A DNA stretch of 64,000 nt from Archangium violaceum (GTDB lineage Bacteria; Myxococcota; Myxococcia; Myxococcales; Myxococcaceae), in NCBI RefSeq assembly GCF_016859125.1, contig NZ_CP069338.1, positions 11,473,501-11,537,500 on the forward strand, given 5' to 3'. Numbering within the stretch: the first letter of the stretch is position 1; every line of letters starts with the position of its first letter. Below, in pieces: positions 18,676 to 27,314 of the stretch. The translations under genes and the position numbers were made by a program. The notes under the pieces are model-generated. The model saw only the letters and a list, made by a program, of their open reading frames with translations, was not told the DNA's origin and did not search any database.

Positions 18676-19784
18676 CGCACCGTCCCCGAGCGGCTGACGC
18701 GGTACATGGCCACCAGGCCCGCCACGCAGAAGACGATGTTGGCCAGCTGGCCCGCCAACAGCACCGGCATCTTCCCCTGCTGGCCCATCTGCTCGAAGAA
18801 GCGCATGAGCAGGTAGAAGAGCACGTAGCCGCCCAGCGTGAACAGGTAGCCCCACGCGCGCCCGCCCTGCCTGCGCCCGATGGCCAGCGGCGTGCCCAGC
18901 AGCGCGAAGGACAACGGCGCGAGCGCGTGGCCCACCCGGTTGTGCAGCGACATCAGGAAGGGCCGGGGATCTCCCCCGGTGCGCTGGGCCTCGTCGGCCG
19001 CCTGCAGCAGCTCGCTCGGCGTGAGCTCCTCCTTCGGCGAGCGGAAGCGGTTGCGCCGCCCCATGGAGCCCTCCACGCCCACGGCGATGTCCCCCTGCTG
19101 GAAGGTGACGACCGAGTAGGACGCGGCGCTCGGGTCCGCCCGGTGTGCCTCGCCATCGCCCAGCTCCAGCGTCAGCACCTGCCCGACGGTGTTCGTGTTC
19201 ACCCGGCCGTTGCGCGCGAGCATGAGCAGGGCCGAGGACGGCTCGCGATCGTCATGCAAGAGCACGTTCGTCCACCGGTGCTCCTCGTCGTCCACCGTCT
19301 CCGCGTAGAGGGTGAGGTTGGAGAGATCCTCGTAGAATACGCCCGACTTCACGTCGCCCACGACGTTCTTCTTGATGATCTCCGCGACGAACTCCTTCAC
19401 GCTGGTGAGCCCCCAGGGCTCGGCGGTGGAGGTGAGCAGGAGCATCAACCCCGCGAGCACCGCGCCGATGGCCAACGGCCCCGCGAGCAGCTGCACGGGA
19501 CCGATGCCGAGCGCCTGCAGCGCGGTGATCTCGCGATCCTCCGACAGCCGGCCCAGACCCAGGAGGATGGCCAGCAGGAAGGCGATGGGCAGCGCCATCA
19601 TCAGGAAGTGCGGCGCCAGATAGAACATGAGCTGCCCGAGATCCTCCAGCGTCACCGCGGACCCGAGGATCACATCCGTGCCCCGCAGGAACTGCATGAC
19701 GAAGAGCAGGATGAACAGGAACACCACCCACACCACCAGGGGGATGACCAGTTCCTTCAGGAGGTAACGGGAGAGCAGCTTCAC
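18672..19784 (-). CDS. lptF: LPS export ABC-type permease LptF
   Basis: 370 residues from GTG 19784, overlapping the purD stop by 4 nt. Same family as Lpt[22 protein letters not shown] opens TM1 in the pattern seen in LptF, the coupling segment is LGRLSEDREITALQALGI, a periplasmic jellyroll spans about 140-270, and three TM segments end the protein (LHNRVGHALAPLSFALLGTPLAI). Acts with LptG as the transmembrane pair that extracts LPS toward the periplasmic bridge. The open frame continues upstream into purD but that is overlap with the neighbouring gene. Confidence 0.9.
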   Translation of the reverse strand: MKLLSRYLLKELVIPLVVWVVFLFILLFVMQFLRGTDVILGSAVTLEDLGQLMFYLAPHFLMMALPIAFLLAILLGLGRLSEDREITALQALGIGPVQLLAGPLAIGAVLAGLMLLLTSTAEPWGLTSVKEFVAEIIKKNVVGDVKSGVFYEDLSNLTLYAETVDDEEHRWTNVLLHDDREPSSALLMLARNGRVNTNTVGQVLTLELGDGEAHRADPSAASYSVVTFQQGDIAVGVEGSMGRRNRFRSPKEELTPSELLQAADEAQRTGGDPRPFLMSLHNRVGHALAPLSFALLGTPLAIGRRQGGRAWGYLFTLGGYVLFYLLMRFFEQMGQQGKMPVLLAGQLANIVFCVAGLVAMYRVSRSGTVR

Positions 19785-21049
19785 GGCGTCACGGCTGGCG
19801 CCCGCAGACCCTTGGCGCCGATGTCCCGGCGGAAATGCATGCCTTCGAAACGCAGGTGGGCCACGGCGGCGTATGCCTGGGCGCGGGCCTGCGCCAGATC
19901 CGCGCCACGCGCGCACACGGTGAGCACCCGGCCACCGGCCGTGAGCCACCCATCCCCCTTGTCCTCCACACCCGCGACGAACACCGGGCAATCGGCCGGC
20001 ACCGCGTCGACCCCCTCGATGCGATCACCCCGCATCGGTGCCTCCGGGTAGCCGTGCGCGGCGAGCACCACGCCCACCGAGGCTCCGGGGTGGACCGAGA
20101 GCGGGCGGGACTCCAGCCGACCCCGCGCACACGCGTCCAGCAGCGGAAGCACGTCCTCCGCCAGCTGCATCATCAACACCTGCGTCTCGGGATCTCCGAA
20201 ACGCGCGTTGAACTCGAGCACCCTGGGTCCACTGCGCGTCAGCATCAGCCCCGCATACAGCGCACCCCGGAAGGGGATTCCCCGCCGCCGCAGCGTCGCC
20301 AACGTCGGGGCGATCACCTGCTCGCCCACCTCGGCGAGCTGCGCGGGGGACAGGAAGGGCGCCGGTGCGTACGCGCCCATACCGCCGGTGTTGGGTCCGG
20401 TGTCGCCCTCCCCCACCCGCTTGTGGTCCTGCGCCGGCGGGAGCAGCGCGTAGCGCTCACCGTCGCACAGGGCGATGACGGAGACCTCCTCGCCCTCCAG
20501 CAGCTCCTCCAACACCATCCGCTGGCCCGCGACGCCCATGGCGCCCACCGCGCGCACCGCCTCGCGAGCGGCCCGCGTGTCCTGCGCCACGATGACGCCC
20601 TTGCCCGCGGCCAGCCCGTCCGCCTTGACGACGATGCGGCCCTGGCTCACCGCGTAGGCCTCGGCCTCGGCCACGTCGGTGAACACCCGGAAACCCGCGG
20701 TGGGCACGCCCGCCTCGTCCATGATCTCCTTGGCGAAGGCCTTGGAGCCCTCGATGCGCGCGGCCCCCGCCACCGGCCCGAAGCACGGAATGCCCGCCGC
20801 GACGACCGCGTCCGCCACGCCCGCCACCAGCGGGGCCTCGGGGCCCACCACCACCAGGTCCACCTGCTCCTTCCGGGCGAGCGCCACCACCGCGTCGGGC
20901 GAATCCGCCTGGAGCGGCACGTTGGTGCCCACGCGAGCGGTGCCCGGATTGCCCGGGCCCACCAACAGCTTCGTCAACCGGGGGCTCTGGGACAGCTTCC
21001 ACGCGAGCGCGTGTTCCCGCGCACCGGAGCCGAGGAGAAGGACCTTCAC
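19781..21049 (-). CDS. purD: Phosphoribosylamine-glycine ligase (GAR synthetase)
   Basis: 422 residues, normal length. Joins glycine to phosphoribosylamine with ATP, second step of purine synthesis. N-domain [13 protein letters not shown] and VGPGNPGT; the [15 protein letters not shown] block; ATP-grasp domain with [39 protein letters not shown]; metal/nucleotide residues in [14 protein letters not shown]; and the C-terminal clip domain. Start is GTG 21049, one nt after the stop of the TPR gene (TGACGTG), and its own stop overlaps lptF, so it is translationally tied on both sides. Cytosolic. Confidence 0.97.
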   Translation of the reverse strand: MKVLLLGSGAREHALAWKLSQSPRLTKLLVGPGNPGTARVGTNVPLQADSPDAVVALARKEQVDLVVVGPEAPLVAGVADAVVAAGIPCFGPVAGAARIEGSKAFAKEIMDEAGVPTAGFRVFTDVAEAEAYAVSQGRIVVKADGLAAGKGVIVAQDTRAAREAVRAVGAMGVAGQRMVLEELLEGEEVSVIALCDGERYALLPPAQDHKRVGEGDTGPNTGGMGAYAPAPFLSPAQLAEVGEQVIAPTLATLRRRGIPFRGALYAGLMLTRSGPRVLEFNARFGDPETQVLMMQLAEDVLPLLDACARGRLESRPLSVHPGASVGVVLAAHGYPEAPMRGDRIEGVDAVPADCPVFVAGVEDKGDGWLTAGGRVLTVCARGADLAQARAQAYAAVAHLRFEGMHFRRDIGAKGLRAPAVTP

Positions 21050-21050
21050 G

Positions 21051-24000
21051 TCAACCTCGTTTGTCGAGCAGGTAGAGGACGCGCTTGGCGGGCAGGTACG
21101 AGGGATCGAGCCCCAGGAGCCTGACCAACGGTCCGCGGACCACGTCGCGGCTGGAGGATCCGGACTCCAGCTCGGCCAGCCGCACCACCGCCGAGTAGAG
21201 CTTGGGAGCGAGTGTCACCGCCTCGCGCAGCGAGCGCTTGGCCAGCTCCGCCTGTTTGGTCTCGGCCAGCACCAGTCCCTGGGCGAGATGGGCGATGGCC
21301 ACCTGACGCCCACCCGCCACCGCACGAACGGCATGGCCCTTCGCCGCGTTCATGTCCTTGCGGCCCAGAGCGATGAAGGCGCGGTAGGCGAACGAGGGAG
21401 CGTTGGTGGAGTCGATGTCGATCACCTTCTTGAACAGCTTCTCCGCCGCGGCGCCGTCACCCTGGTGGAAGCGCAGGAGCCCCTCGTAGAGGAGGGCCAG
21501 GAGGTCGCCGTTCCCCCGGGCGATCGCCACGATGGAGCCCTCGAGTCCCTCGAGCAGCTCTCCGGGGCGCATGTAGAAGGAGGTGACGACCGGCCGTGGG
21601 GCGAGCCGCATCGGATCCGCCTGGAGCGCCTGGGCGAGCACGCGGAAGGCCTCGTCCCGGCGCCCGTCCTGGGCGGCGGAGACACCGGCCATCAGCAGGG
21701 CATCCGTCCGGCGTGGATCGATCCGCGCGGCCTCCAGGAAGAGCGCCATCGCCTCGGCGGGCTTGCGCTCGAGCAGCCGCAGCCGGCCCTCGAGCATCTT
21801 CTCCAGCGCCGGCTCGTCGAGGTGGCCCTCGAGGGCGGCCAGGTGCTCGGCCGCCGCCGCCGCGTCCTTGCGTGTCACGGACACCAGGAAGAGCTGCAGG
21901 TGCGCCGCCGGATTGTTCTTCATCAACCGCAGGGACTCGCGAGCCGCCCTGGCCGCCGGCTCCAGGTTCCTGGCCAGCCGCTCCGCGGTTGCCACGTGCA
22001 GCAACAGGTCCGCCACCTCGCGCTCGTCGTACTTGTCGCGGTTGCGCATCAGGCCGCGCAGGGCTCCCAGCCCACCGGACACGCCGCCCTCCACCTGGTA
22101 GCGCATCACCGCGATCGCCAGGAGCGCCTGGAAGTCCCCCGGCGAGCTCTTGAGACGCGACGCATAGAGCTGACGCGCCTGATCCACCTCGCCCACCTCC
22201 ATGAGGATGCGAGCCAGGGTGGTGCGGGTCTCCCAGTGATCGGGATCCTGCTCGAGCCGCTTGTGCAACCGATCGAGCGCCAGCGCGTAGTCACCCGCCG
22301 TCTCGTCCGCCAGCGCGCGGTAGTAGTGCACGCGATGGAGATCCGAGGCGATCGCCAGCGCCGACTCGAAGTGCTCGTTGGCCAGTTCCCGGGACGACGT
22401 CAGGAAGACACGGCCCAGCACCAGGTGGGCCTCGGCCTTGTGGGCCGCGGTGCCCTCCTTCGTGTTGGCCAGCACCTCCTCGGCGAGCTGGCGCGCCTGG
22501 TCCACGTTCTCCGAGACATTGGAGCGAGCAAGCAGCAGGTTCGCGTGAGCCACCAGCAGGTCCGGACCGCGGCTGGCCCGGCTCTCGGCGGCCTCGATGA
22601 GTGCACGTGCCTCCTGGAAGGTCGAGTCGTCCATCCGCGAGCCAGAGCCGAGCGCGAGCGCCTGGACATAGCCGCTGATGGCCGCGTCACTTTTCGGATC
22701 CAACAGCAACGCCCGCTGGAAGGACTCCATCGCCTCCGAGTAGGAGAGGCGCTGATCCTTGGCGAGCAGCGTCTGCCCCTGCTCGAGCAGTTGCTTGCTG
22801 TCACCCTTGCCGGCGTCCATGAACATGAGCTGCCAGCGAGGCAGCACGGCCTCCACCGCGGGAGGGAGCGCGGCCGCCTCGGACTTGTTCGACGACGTCG
22901 ACGACGCCCCTCCACCCCCCGCCGTCTGGCCCACCAACTCCTTCACCTGGGGAACGAAGAAGTACGCGGCCCCGCCACCACCGGCGAGCAGCAGCACCAC
23001 CAGGGCCGCCATCAGGACACCCCGGCCACCTCCGCTGGACGCGGACACGGCCACGCCGTTGCGCTGGACCCCACCGGGACGCACCGCGCTGCGAGGCTCG
23101 GCCGCCAGCACGGGCGCGGCCGGGACGGACCTCGGCTCGGGCGGCAGCGACGTGACCGCTCCACCGCCCGACATCGGCGAATCCAGCGGCGGCAGATCGA
23201 TGACCTCCACGGACCGGCTCTCGGGCGCGGGAGCGGGCGTGGGCTTCTGGACGCGCTGCCGGCACTCCTCGCACGCGCCGAGCGCCTGGTCGAACGGATC
23301 CACCAACGACTTGCCGCACTCACGGCACGTCTTCGGCGTCGCGGCGGGAGCCCTCGCGGGAACGGGAGCGGGAGCCGGAGCGGCCACCGGCACGGCGGCC
23401 CTGATGGGCGCGGCGGGAGGAGGCTCTGGCTGCGAGGTCGGTGCTCCAAAGAAGTCGAGAAGCGGATCGTTCTCCGGCGCCGGAGCCGCCGTGGCCGCCG
23501 GAGCAAACGCCGGAGCCGCCGCGGGCGGTGGCGCGCTGAAACCAGGAGGCGCGTTGAAGTCGAAGATCCCGTCGTCGGCCGGCTCCGGGAACGCCGGGGC
23601 GGCCACCGGTGCGGCGGGACTGGGCTGCGGCACGGGTGCGACCGGCCTGGGTGGGGCGGGAGCCGGCGCGGGCGGCGGTGCGCTGAATCCAGGAGGCGCG
23701 TTGAAGTCGAACAGCGCGTCGTCGGACGGCTCGGGGAACGCCGGTGCGGCGGGCTGGGGCTGCGGCGCGGGCTCGACCGGCCTGGCCTGCACGGGCGCGG
23801 CGGGCCTGGGCTGTGGCTCGGGCGGCGGAGCGGCGATCTCGTCGAACAGCAGATCTCCCGACGGAATCGAATAGGACGGGGTCGCCGGATTGGACGTGGC
23901 GCCGATGTCGAGCGTCGGATTGGACGGAGACGACTGGGTGAGCTCGGAGAGATCTCCGAACAGCGAGTCCTTCGACGGCGGCGGCGAGGACGGAGCGGGC

Positions 24001-24362
24001 GACGCGCCAATCGACGACAGGTCGTTCAGCAGCGAATCCGAGGGGGAGTCGTTGGGGTCCGGCGCTGGCTCGAGATCTCCGAGGTCTCCGAAGAGCTCGT
24101 CGGACAGGGAAGCGGACGGAGTCGCCGGTCTCGCGGCGGAGGCGGGACCGGGCTTCGCCCCGACGGCGGGTTTCGGTGCGGCGGCGGGCTTGGGCGCGGC
24201 AGCGGGCTTCGCCGCGACAGCGGGCTTGGGCGCGGGAAACTCCTCGCGCTTCACCAATTGCAGGTGACGGCAGCGTGGGCACTGCGCACGCACGCCCTTG
24301 GGCGTGATGACCCGATCATCGATGGCGTAGGCCGCCGCACATTTTTGGCAGGTGATCCGCAT
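21051..24362 (-). CDS. Zinc-ribbon, Pro/Ala-linker, membrane-anchored TPR protein
   Basis: 1103 residues. An MJ0042-type zinc ribbon starts at residue 3 (C5, C8, C28, C31), followed by about 310 residues of Pro/Ala/Ser/Asp-rich linker with repeated short motifs (FDFNAPPGFSAPPP occurs twice), then a second zinc ribbon near 345-370 (CRECGKSL ... CEECRQR). One membrane segment near 445-468 is followed by about 600 residues of TPR-like helical repeats (for example LLARSNVSENVDQARQLAEEVL, ALDRLHKRLEQDPDHWETRTTLA). Topology: zinc ribbons inside, TPR array in the periplasm. TPR arrays hold protein partners; function is not known. It sits 3 nt after purH and 1 nt before purD, inside the purine/LPS operon, which is odd. 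Confidence 0.85.
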   Translation of the reverse strand: MRITCQKCAAAYAIDDRVITPKGVRAQCPRCRHLQLVKREEFPAPKPAVAAKPAAAPKPAAAPKPAVGAKPGPASAARPATPSASLSDELFGDLGDLEPAPDPNDSPSDSLLNDLSSIGASPAPSSPPPSKDSLFGDLSELTQSSPSNPTLDIGATSNPATPSYSIPSGDLLFDEIAAPPPEPQPRPAAPVQARPVEPAPQPQPAAPAFPEPSDDALFDFNAPPGFSAPPPAPAPAPPRPVAPVPQPSPAAPVAAPAFPEPADDGIFDFNAPPGFSAPPPAAAPAFAPAATAAPAPENDPLLDFFGAPTSQPEPPPAAPIRAAVPVAAPAPAPVPARAPAATPKTCRECGKSLVDPFDQALGACEECRQRVQKPTPAPAPESRSVEVIDLPPLDSPMSGGGAVTSLPPEPRSVPAAPVLAAEPRSAVRPGGVQRNGVAVSASSGGGRGVLMAALVVLLLAGGGGAAYFFVPQVKELVGQTAGGGGASSTSSNKSEAAALPPAVEAVLPRWQLMFMDAGKGDSKQLLEQGQTLLAKDQRLSYSEAMESFQRALLLDPKSDAAISGYVQALALGSGSRMDDSTFQEARALIEAAESRASRGPDLLVAHANLLLARSNVSENVDQARQLAEEVLANTKEGTAAHKAEAHLVLGRVFLTSSRELANEHFESALAIASDLHRVHYYRALADETAGDYALALDRLHKRLEQDPDHWETRTTLARILMEVGEVDQARQLYASRLKSSPGDFQALLAIAVMRYQVEGGVSGGLGALRGLMRNRDKYDEREVADLLLHVATAERLARNLEPAARAARESLRLMKNNPAAHLQLFLVSVTRKDAAAAAEHLAALEGHLDEPALEKMLEGRLRLLERKPAEAMALFLEAARIDPRRTDALLMAGVSAAQDGRRDEAFRVLAQALQADPMRLAPRPVVTSFYMRPGELLEGLEGSIVAIARGNGDLLALLYEGLLRFHQGDGAAAEKLFKKVIDIDSTNAPSFAYRAFIALGRKDMNAAKGHAVRAVAGGRQVAIAHLAQGLVLAETKQAELAKRSLREAVTLAPKLYSAVVRLAELESGSSSRDVVRGPLVRLLGLDPSYLPAKRVLYLLDKRG

Positions 24363-24365
24363 GGC

Positions 24366-25910
24366 TCAGTGCCGGAAGTGTCGCACTCCCGTGAGCACCA
24401 TGGCCATTCCATGTTCATCGGCTGCGGCGATGATCTCTGAGTCGCGGACCGAGCCGCCAGGCTGCACCACGCAGGTGGCCCCCGCCCGGGCGGCCTCGTC
24501 GAGCCCATCCCTGAAGGGGAAGAAGGCATCCGAGGCCACGGCGCTCCCCTTGAGGGCCTCGCCACCCCGGGCCGCGGCGATCTTCACCGAGTCCACCCGG
24601 CTCGTCTGCCCTCCTCCGGCGGCCAGCAACCTGGAACCATTGGAGAACACGATGGCGTTGCTCTTCACGTGCTTGCATACCCGCCAGGCGAAGCGCAGAG
24701 CCCTCTCCTCCTCGGGGGTGGGAGCCCGCTTGCTGACGACCTTCCAGTCGAGCGGCGGCTCGACCGAGTCCTTGTCCTGGAGCACCAGGCCGCCTGACAC
24801 GCTCCGGGCCTCCAGCTGGGCCCTCGGGCGAGCAGCCGACGAGGCCAGCGCGGGGCCCGCCTCCAACAGGCGCAGATTCTTCTTGGCCGACAACACCTGC
24901 TGGGCCTCGGCCGAGTAGGACGGGGCGATGACCGCCTCGAGGAACGTCTCCGCCAGCGCCTCGGCACAGGCGCGATCCACCTCGCGGTTGAGCGCCACGA
25001 TGCCGCCGAACGCGGACACCTCGTCGATGGCGCGCGCGGTGCGGTAGGCCGTCACCAGCGACTCGTCCAACGCCACGCCGCAGGGCGTGTTGTGCTTGAT
25101 GATGACCGCGCAGGGCTGCTCGGGGAACTCCAGCACCAGGCCCAGCGCCGCATCCAGGTCCAGGATGTTGTTGTAGGAGAGCTCCTTGCCCTGGAGCACG
25201 CGCGAGAAGGCCACCGTGGGCTCATCGGGCGCGGAGTGCTCGCGGTAGAAGGCGCCGCGCTGGTGCGGGTTCTCGCCGTAGCGCAGGCCCTGCACCCGCT
25301 GGAACGTGAGCGACAGCTCATGGGGGAACGGCTCGCCCGCCTCCTTCGACAGCCAGCCCGCGATGGAGGCGTCATAGGCCGCGGTGTGCGCGAAGGCCTT
25401 GCGCATCAGCCGCCGGCGCGTCTCCTCGCTCGTGGCACGGGACCGCTCCAGCTCGAGCAGCACGGACTCGTAGTCGTCCGGGTCCACCACCACCGTCACG
25501 TGGCGGAAGTTCTTCGCCGAGGCGCGCACCATGGCCGGCCCGCCGATGTCGATCTGCTCGATGACCTCGGCCTCGAGGGCACCGGAGGCCACCGTCTGAC
25601 GAAAGGGGTAGAGGTTGACGGCCACCAGGGAGATGGGGGTGATGCCGTGGGCGGCCATCTCCGCCTGGTCCCCCTCCACGTCCGGCCGTCCGAGGATGCC
25701 GCCGTGGATGCGGGGGTGGAGCGTCTTCACCCGGCCCCCGAGGATCTCCGGACTCTGGGTATAATCGGAGACCTTCTTCGCGGGGACACCCGCCACCTGG
25801 AGCGCGGCGAGCGTGCCTCCGGTGGAGAGCAGCTCGAAGCCGAGCCGGACGAGCCCTTGTGCGAAGGGGACCAGACCGCGTTTATCGGAAACGCTGAGGA
25901 GAGCCAGCAC
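24366..25910 (-). CDS. purH: Bifunctional AICAR transformylase/IMP cyclohydrolase
   Basis: 514 residues from GTG 25910, the first start giving the usual N-terminus ([19 protein letters not shown]). Last two steps of IMP synthesis. MGS-like cyclohydrolase domain in the first 190 residues ([48 protein letters not shown] block). Transformylase domain with [31 protein letters not shown], the catalytic KHNTPCGVA (Lys-His), [10 protein letters not shown] and the C-terminal [18 protein letters not shown] and QPGGS. First gene of the leftward purH-TPR-purD-lptF-lptG operon. Cytosolic. Confidence 0.97.
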   Translation of the reverse strand: MLALLSVSDKRGLVPFAQGLVRLGFELLSTGGTLAALQVAGVPAKKVSDYTQSPEILGGRVKTLHPRIHGGILGRPDVEGDQAEMAAHGITPISLVAVNLYPFRQTVASGALEAEVIEQIDIGGPAMVRASAKNFRHVTVVVDPDDYESVLLELERSRATSEETRRRLMRKAFAHTAAYDASIAGWLSKEAGEPFPHELSLTFQRVQGLRYGENPHQRGAFYREHSAPDEPTVAFSRVLQGKELSYNNILDLDAALGLVLEFPEQPCAVIIKHNTPCGVALDESLVTAYRTARAIDEVSAFGGIVALNREVDRACAEALAETFLEAVIAPSYSAEAQQVLSAKKNLRLLEAGPALASSAARPRAQLEARSVSGGLVLQDKDSVEPPLDWKVVSKRAPTPEEERALRFAWRVCKHVKSNAIVFSNGSRLLAAGGGQTSRVDSVKIAAARGGEALKGSAVASDAFFPFRDGLDEAARAGATCVVQPGGSVRDSEIIAAADEHGMAMVLTGVRHFRH

Positions 25911-26018
25911 GGGTATGCACGCCTCTGTCTGTAGGAGAGGCGGCCCGTGTAGCAACCACCCCCCTGGGTGTCAACGAAGCATGCAACCCGTGTGCGCTGG
26001 AGGATTCAGGCCCGATTC

Positions 26019-26513
26019 TCAGGGCTTGCGAGCGGAGACCGGGGGCTCGGCCTCGGTGGCCTCGCGCAGCTTCAGCAGGCCGCGTGTCTCCACCTGACGG
26101 ATGCGCTCACGGGTGAGGTTCATGATGGCGCCCACCTCCTCGAGCGTGATGCCGCCCTTCTCCGCCACGTCCAGGGCGCAGGTGTGCTCCAGCTCCCAGA
26201 TTTCCTTGTCCGGGAAGTTGAGCTTGATGGAGCCCGTCTCCGGGTTCACATCCAGGTAGAGGTTGTGCTTGCAGGACACGAACAGGCACGGACGGGGACC
26301 GTTCACACAGTCCGCCCGCGTCTTCGGACGCTGCGAGTCGACGGCAGTGAGGAGGTCGGCCTCCTCCGGGTCGATCTGACCCGTCAGACGACGGCGGCGC
26401 AGGTCGCGCGCCATCTCCTTCCGCGACATCGTCTTCGAGCGACGGCGCTCCGCCCCACCGTCCGCCTCCGCGGGCGCCTCCTCCTCCGGCCGCTGCTGCT
26501 TCACTTCAGACAT
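26019..26513 (-). CDS. Sigma-region-4-like DNA-binding protein with a cysteine cluster
   Basis: 164 residues. N-terminal 45 residues are charged and disordered. The middle has four cysteines in [20 protein letters not shown] and DEHTC-like ELEHTCAL, which may bind metal. The C-terminal third matches the promoter-recognition helix-turn-helix of sigma-70 region 4: [29 protein letters not shown]. No region 2 is present, so it is not a full sigma factor; it may bind DNA or RNA polymerase. ATG 26513 follows a spaced purine site. Lies downstream of the MerR-like gene with a 56-nt gap, likely the same transcript, and 108 nt before purH. Confidence 0.75.
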   Translation of the reverse strand: MSEVKQQRPEEEAPAEADGGAERRRSKTMSRKEMARDLRRRRLTGQIDPEEADLLTAVDSQRPKTRADCVNGPRPCLFVSCKHNLYLDVNPETGSIKLNFPDKEIWELEHTCALDVAEKGGITLEEVGAIMNLTRERIRQVETRGLLKLREATEAEPPVSARKP

Positions 26514-26569
26514 GTCCTGACCCCTCCAACGAAGATTCCACTCTACCCGGTCCCCCGCCCTTCTTCATC

Positions 26570-27094
26570 CTATTGCGACTGGAGCTTTCCGTCTCGGTGC
26601 GCGGAGACCGCGCTGCCCAACCGGGATACGTCCCGGACCAGGTCCCGAGCCCTGGACTTCAAGGAGGCCAGCTCCGCCTCCAATGTGCGCCGGTAATCAC
26701 TCCCGAAGGCGCGCTCCCCCAGCTGATCCTGAAAACCCTCGAACACCTCGGAGAGATCCCGCTCGAGCTGATCGATGTGGTTCTTGTGGAAGAGGAAGGA
26801 GCGCTTGATGTCCTCCAGGGTGAGACCTTCCGCCATCATTTTTTTGATGGCGTTGATCCGTCGAACTGATTCCACCGGGTACAGCCCCCGGCTTCCCTGG
26901 TGCTTTCCCTTGCGCCCCACCCGACGGCTACGGGGCAGCAGGCCCACCTGGACGTACTTGCGGAACGTGGCCTCGGAGAGCTGAACGCCCCGGGGCCGGA
27001 AGATCTCGAGGATCTGCCGCGCGGGCAGACCCCCAGCGAAGTCGCGTTCGATTCGCTCGAGCTCCTCGGGTTCCAGCAACCGCATCCCTTCCAT
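26570..27094 (-). CDS. MerR-family-like transcription regulator
   Basis: 174 residues. The winged HTH begins later than in typical MerR proteins: residues 1-35 form an extra helical segment (LEPEELERIERDFAGGLPARQILEIF), then SEATFRKYVQVGLLPRSRRVGRKGKHQGSRGLYPVESVRRINAIKKMMAEGLTLEDIKRSF, the MerR recognition layout with the Y-P-x-x-x-x-x-R-I wing. A coiled-coil helix (HIDQLERDLSEVFEGF ... LEAELASLKSRARDL) should dimerise it. No effector-binding cysteines. Start ATG 27094 has no clear ribosome binding site; the second ATG three codons in is possible. Confidence 0.75.
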   Translation of the reverse strand: MEGMRLLEPEELERIERDFAGGLPARQILEIFRPRGVQLSEATFRKYVQVGLLPRSRRVGRKGKHQGSRGLYPVESVRRINAIKKMMAEGLTLEDIKRSFLFHKNHIDQLERDLSEVFEGFQDQLGERAFGSDYRRTLEAELASLKSRARDLVRDVSRLGSAVSAHRDGKLQSQ

Positions 27095-27314
27095 TGAATA
27101 TATGGTACTGAGTAGAGGCCATTGAATGCCAGATGCGTTCCGAACCTGTCAAGAAAAGGCTGTAGCAGCCGGTAGCACTGTCCGTGGGCGCACGAATGAG
27201 GGGCGCGCGCCAGGGCGGCGGCGCGCGGAGGGGCTACGGACGTGGGAAGGGAACGGCGGGCGCCGGAGACGCGCTCGAGGCGCGCCCGTCAACGGCGCCA
27301 GGACTCATGAGGTG

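Noticed and set aside
20679-24440. 1253-residue ORF on the plus strand
   Set aside because: Antisense of purD and the TPR gene; composition is Arg/Gly/His-rich shadow text.
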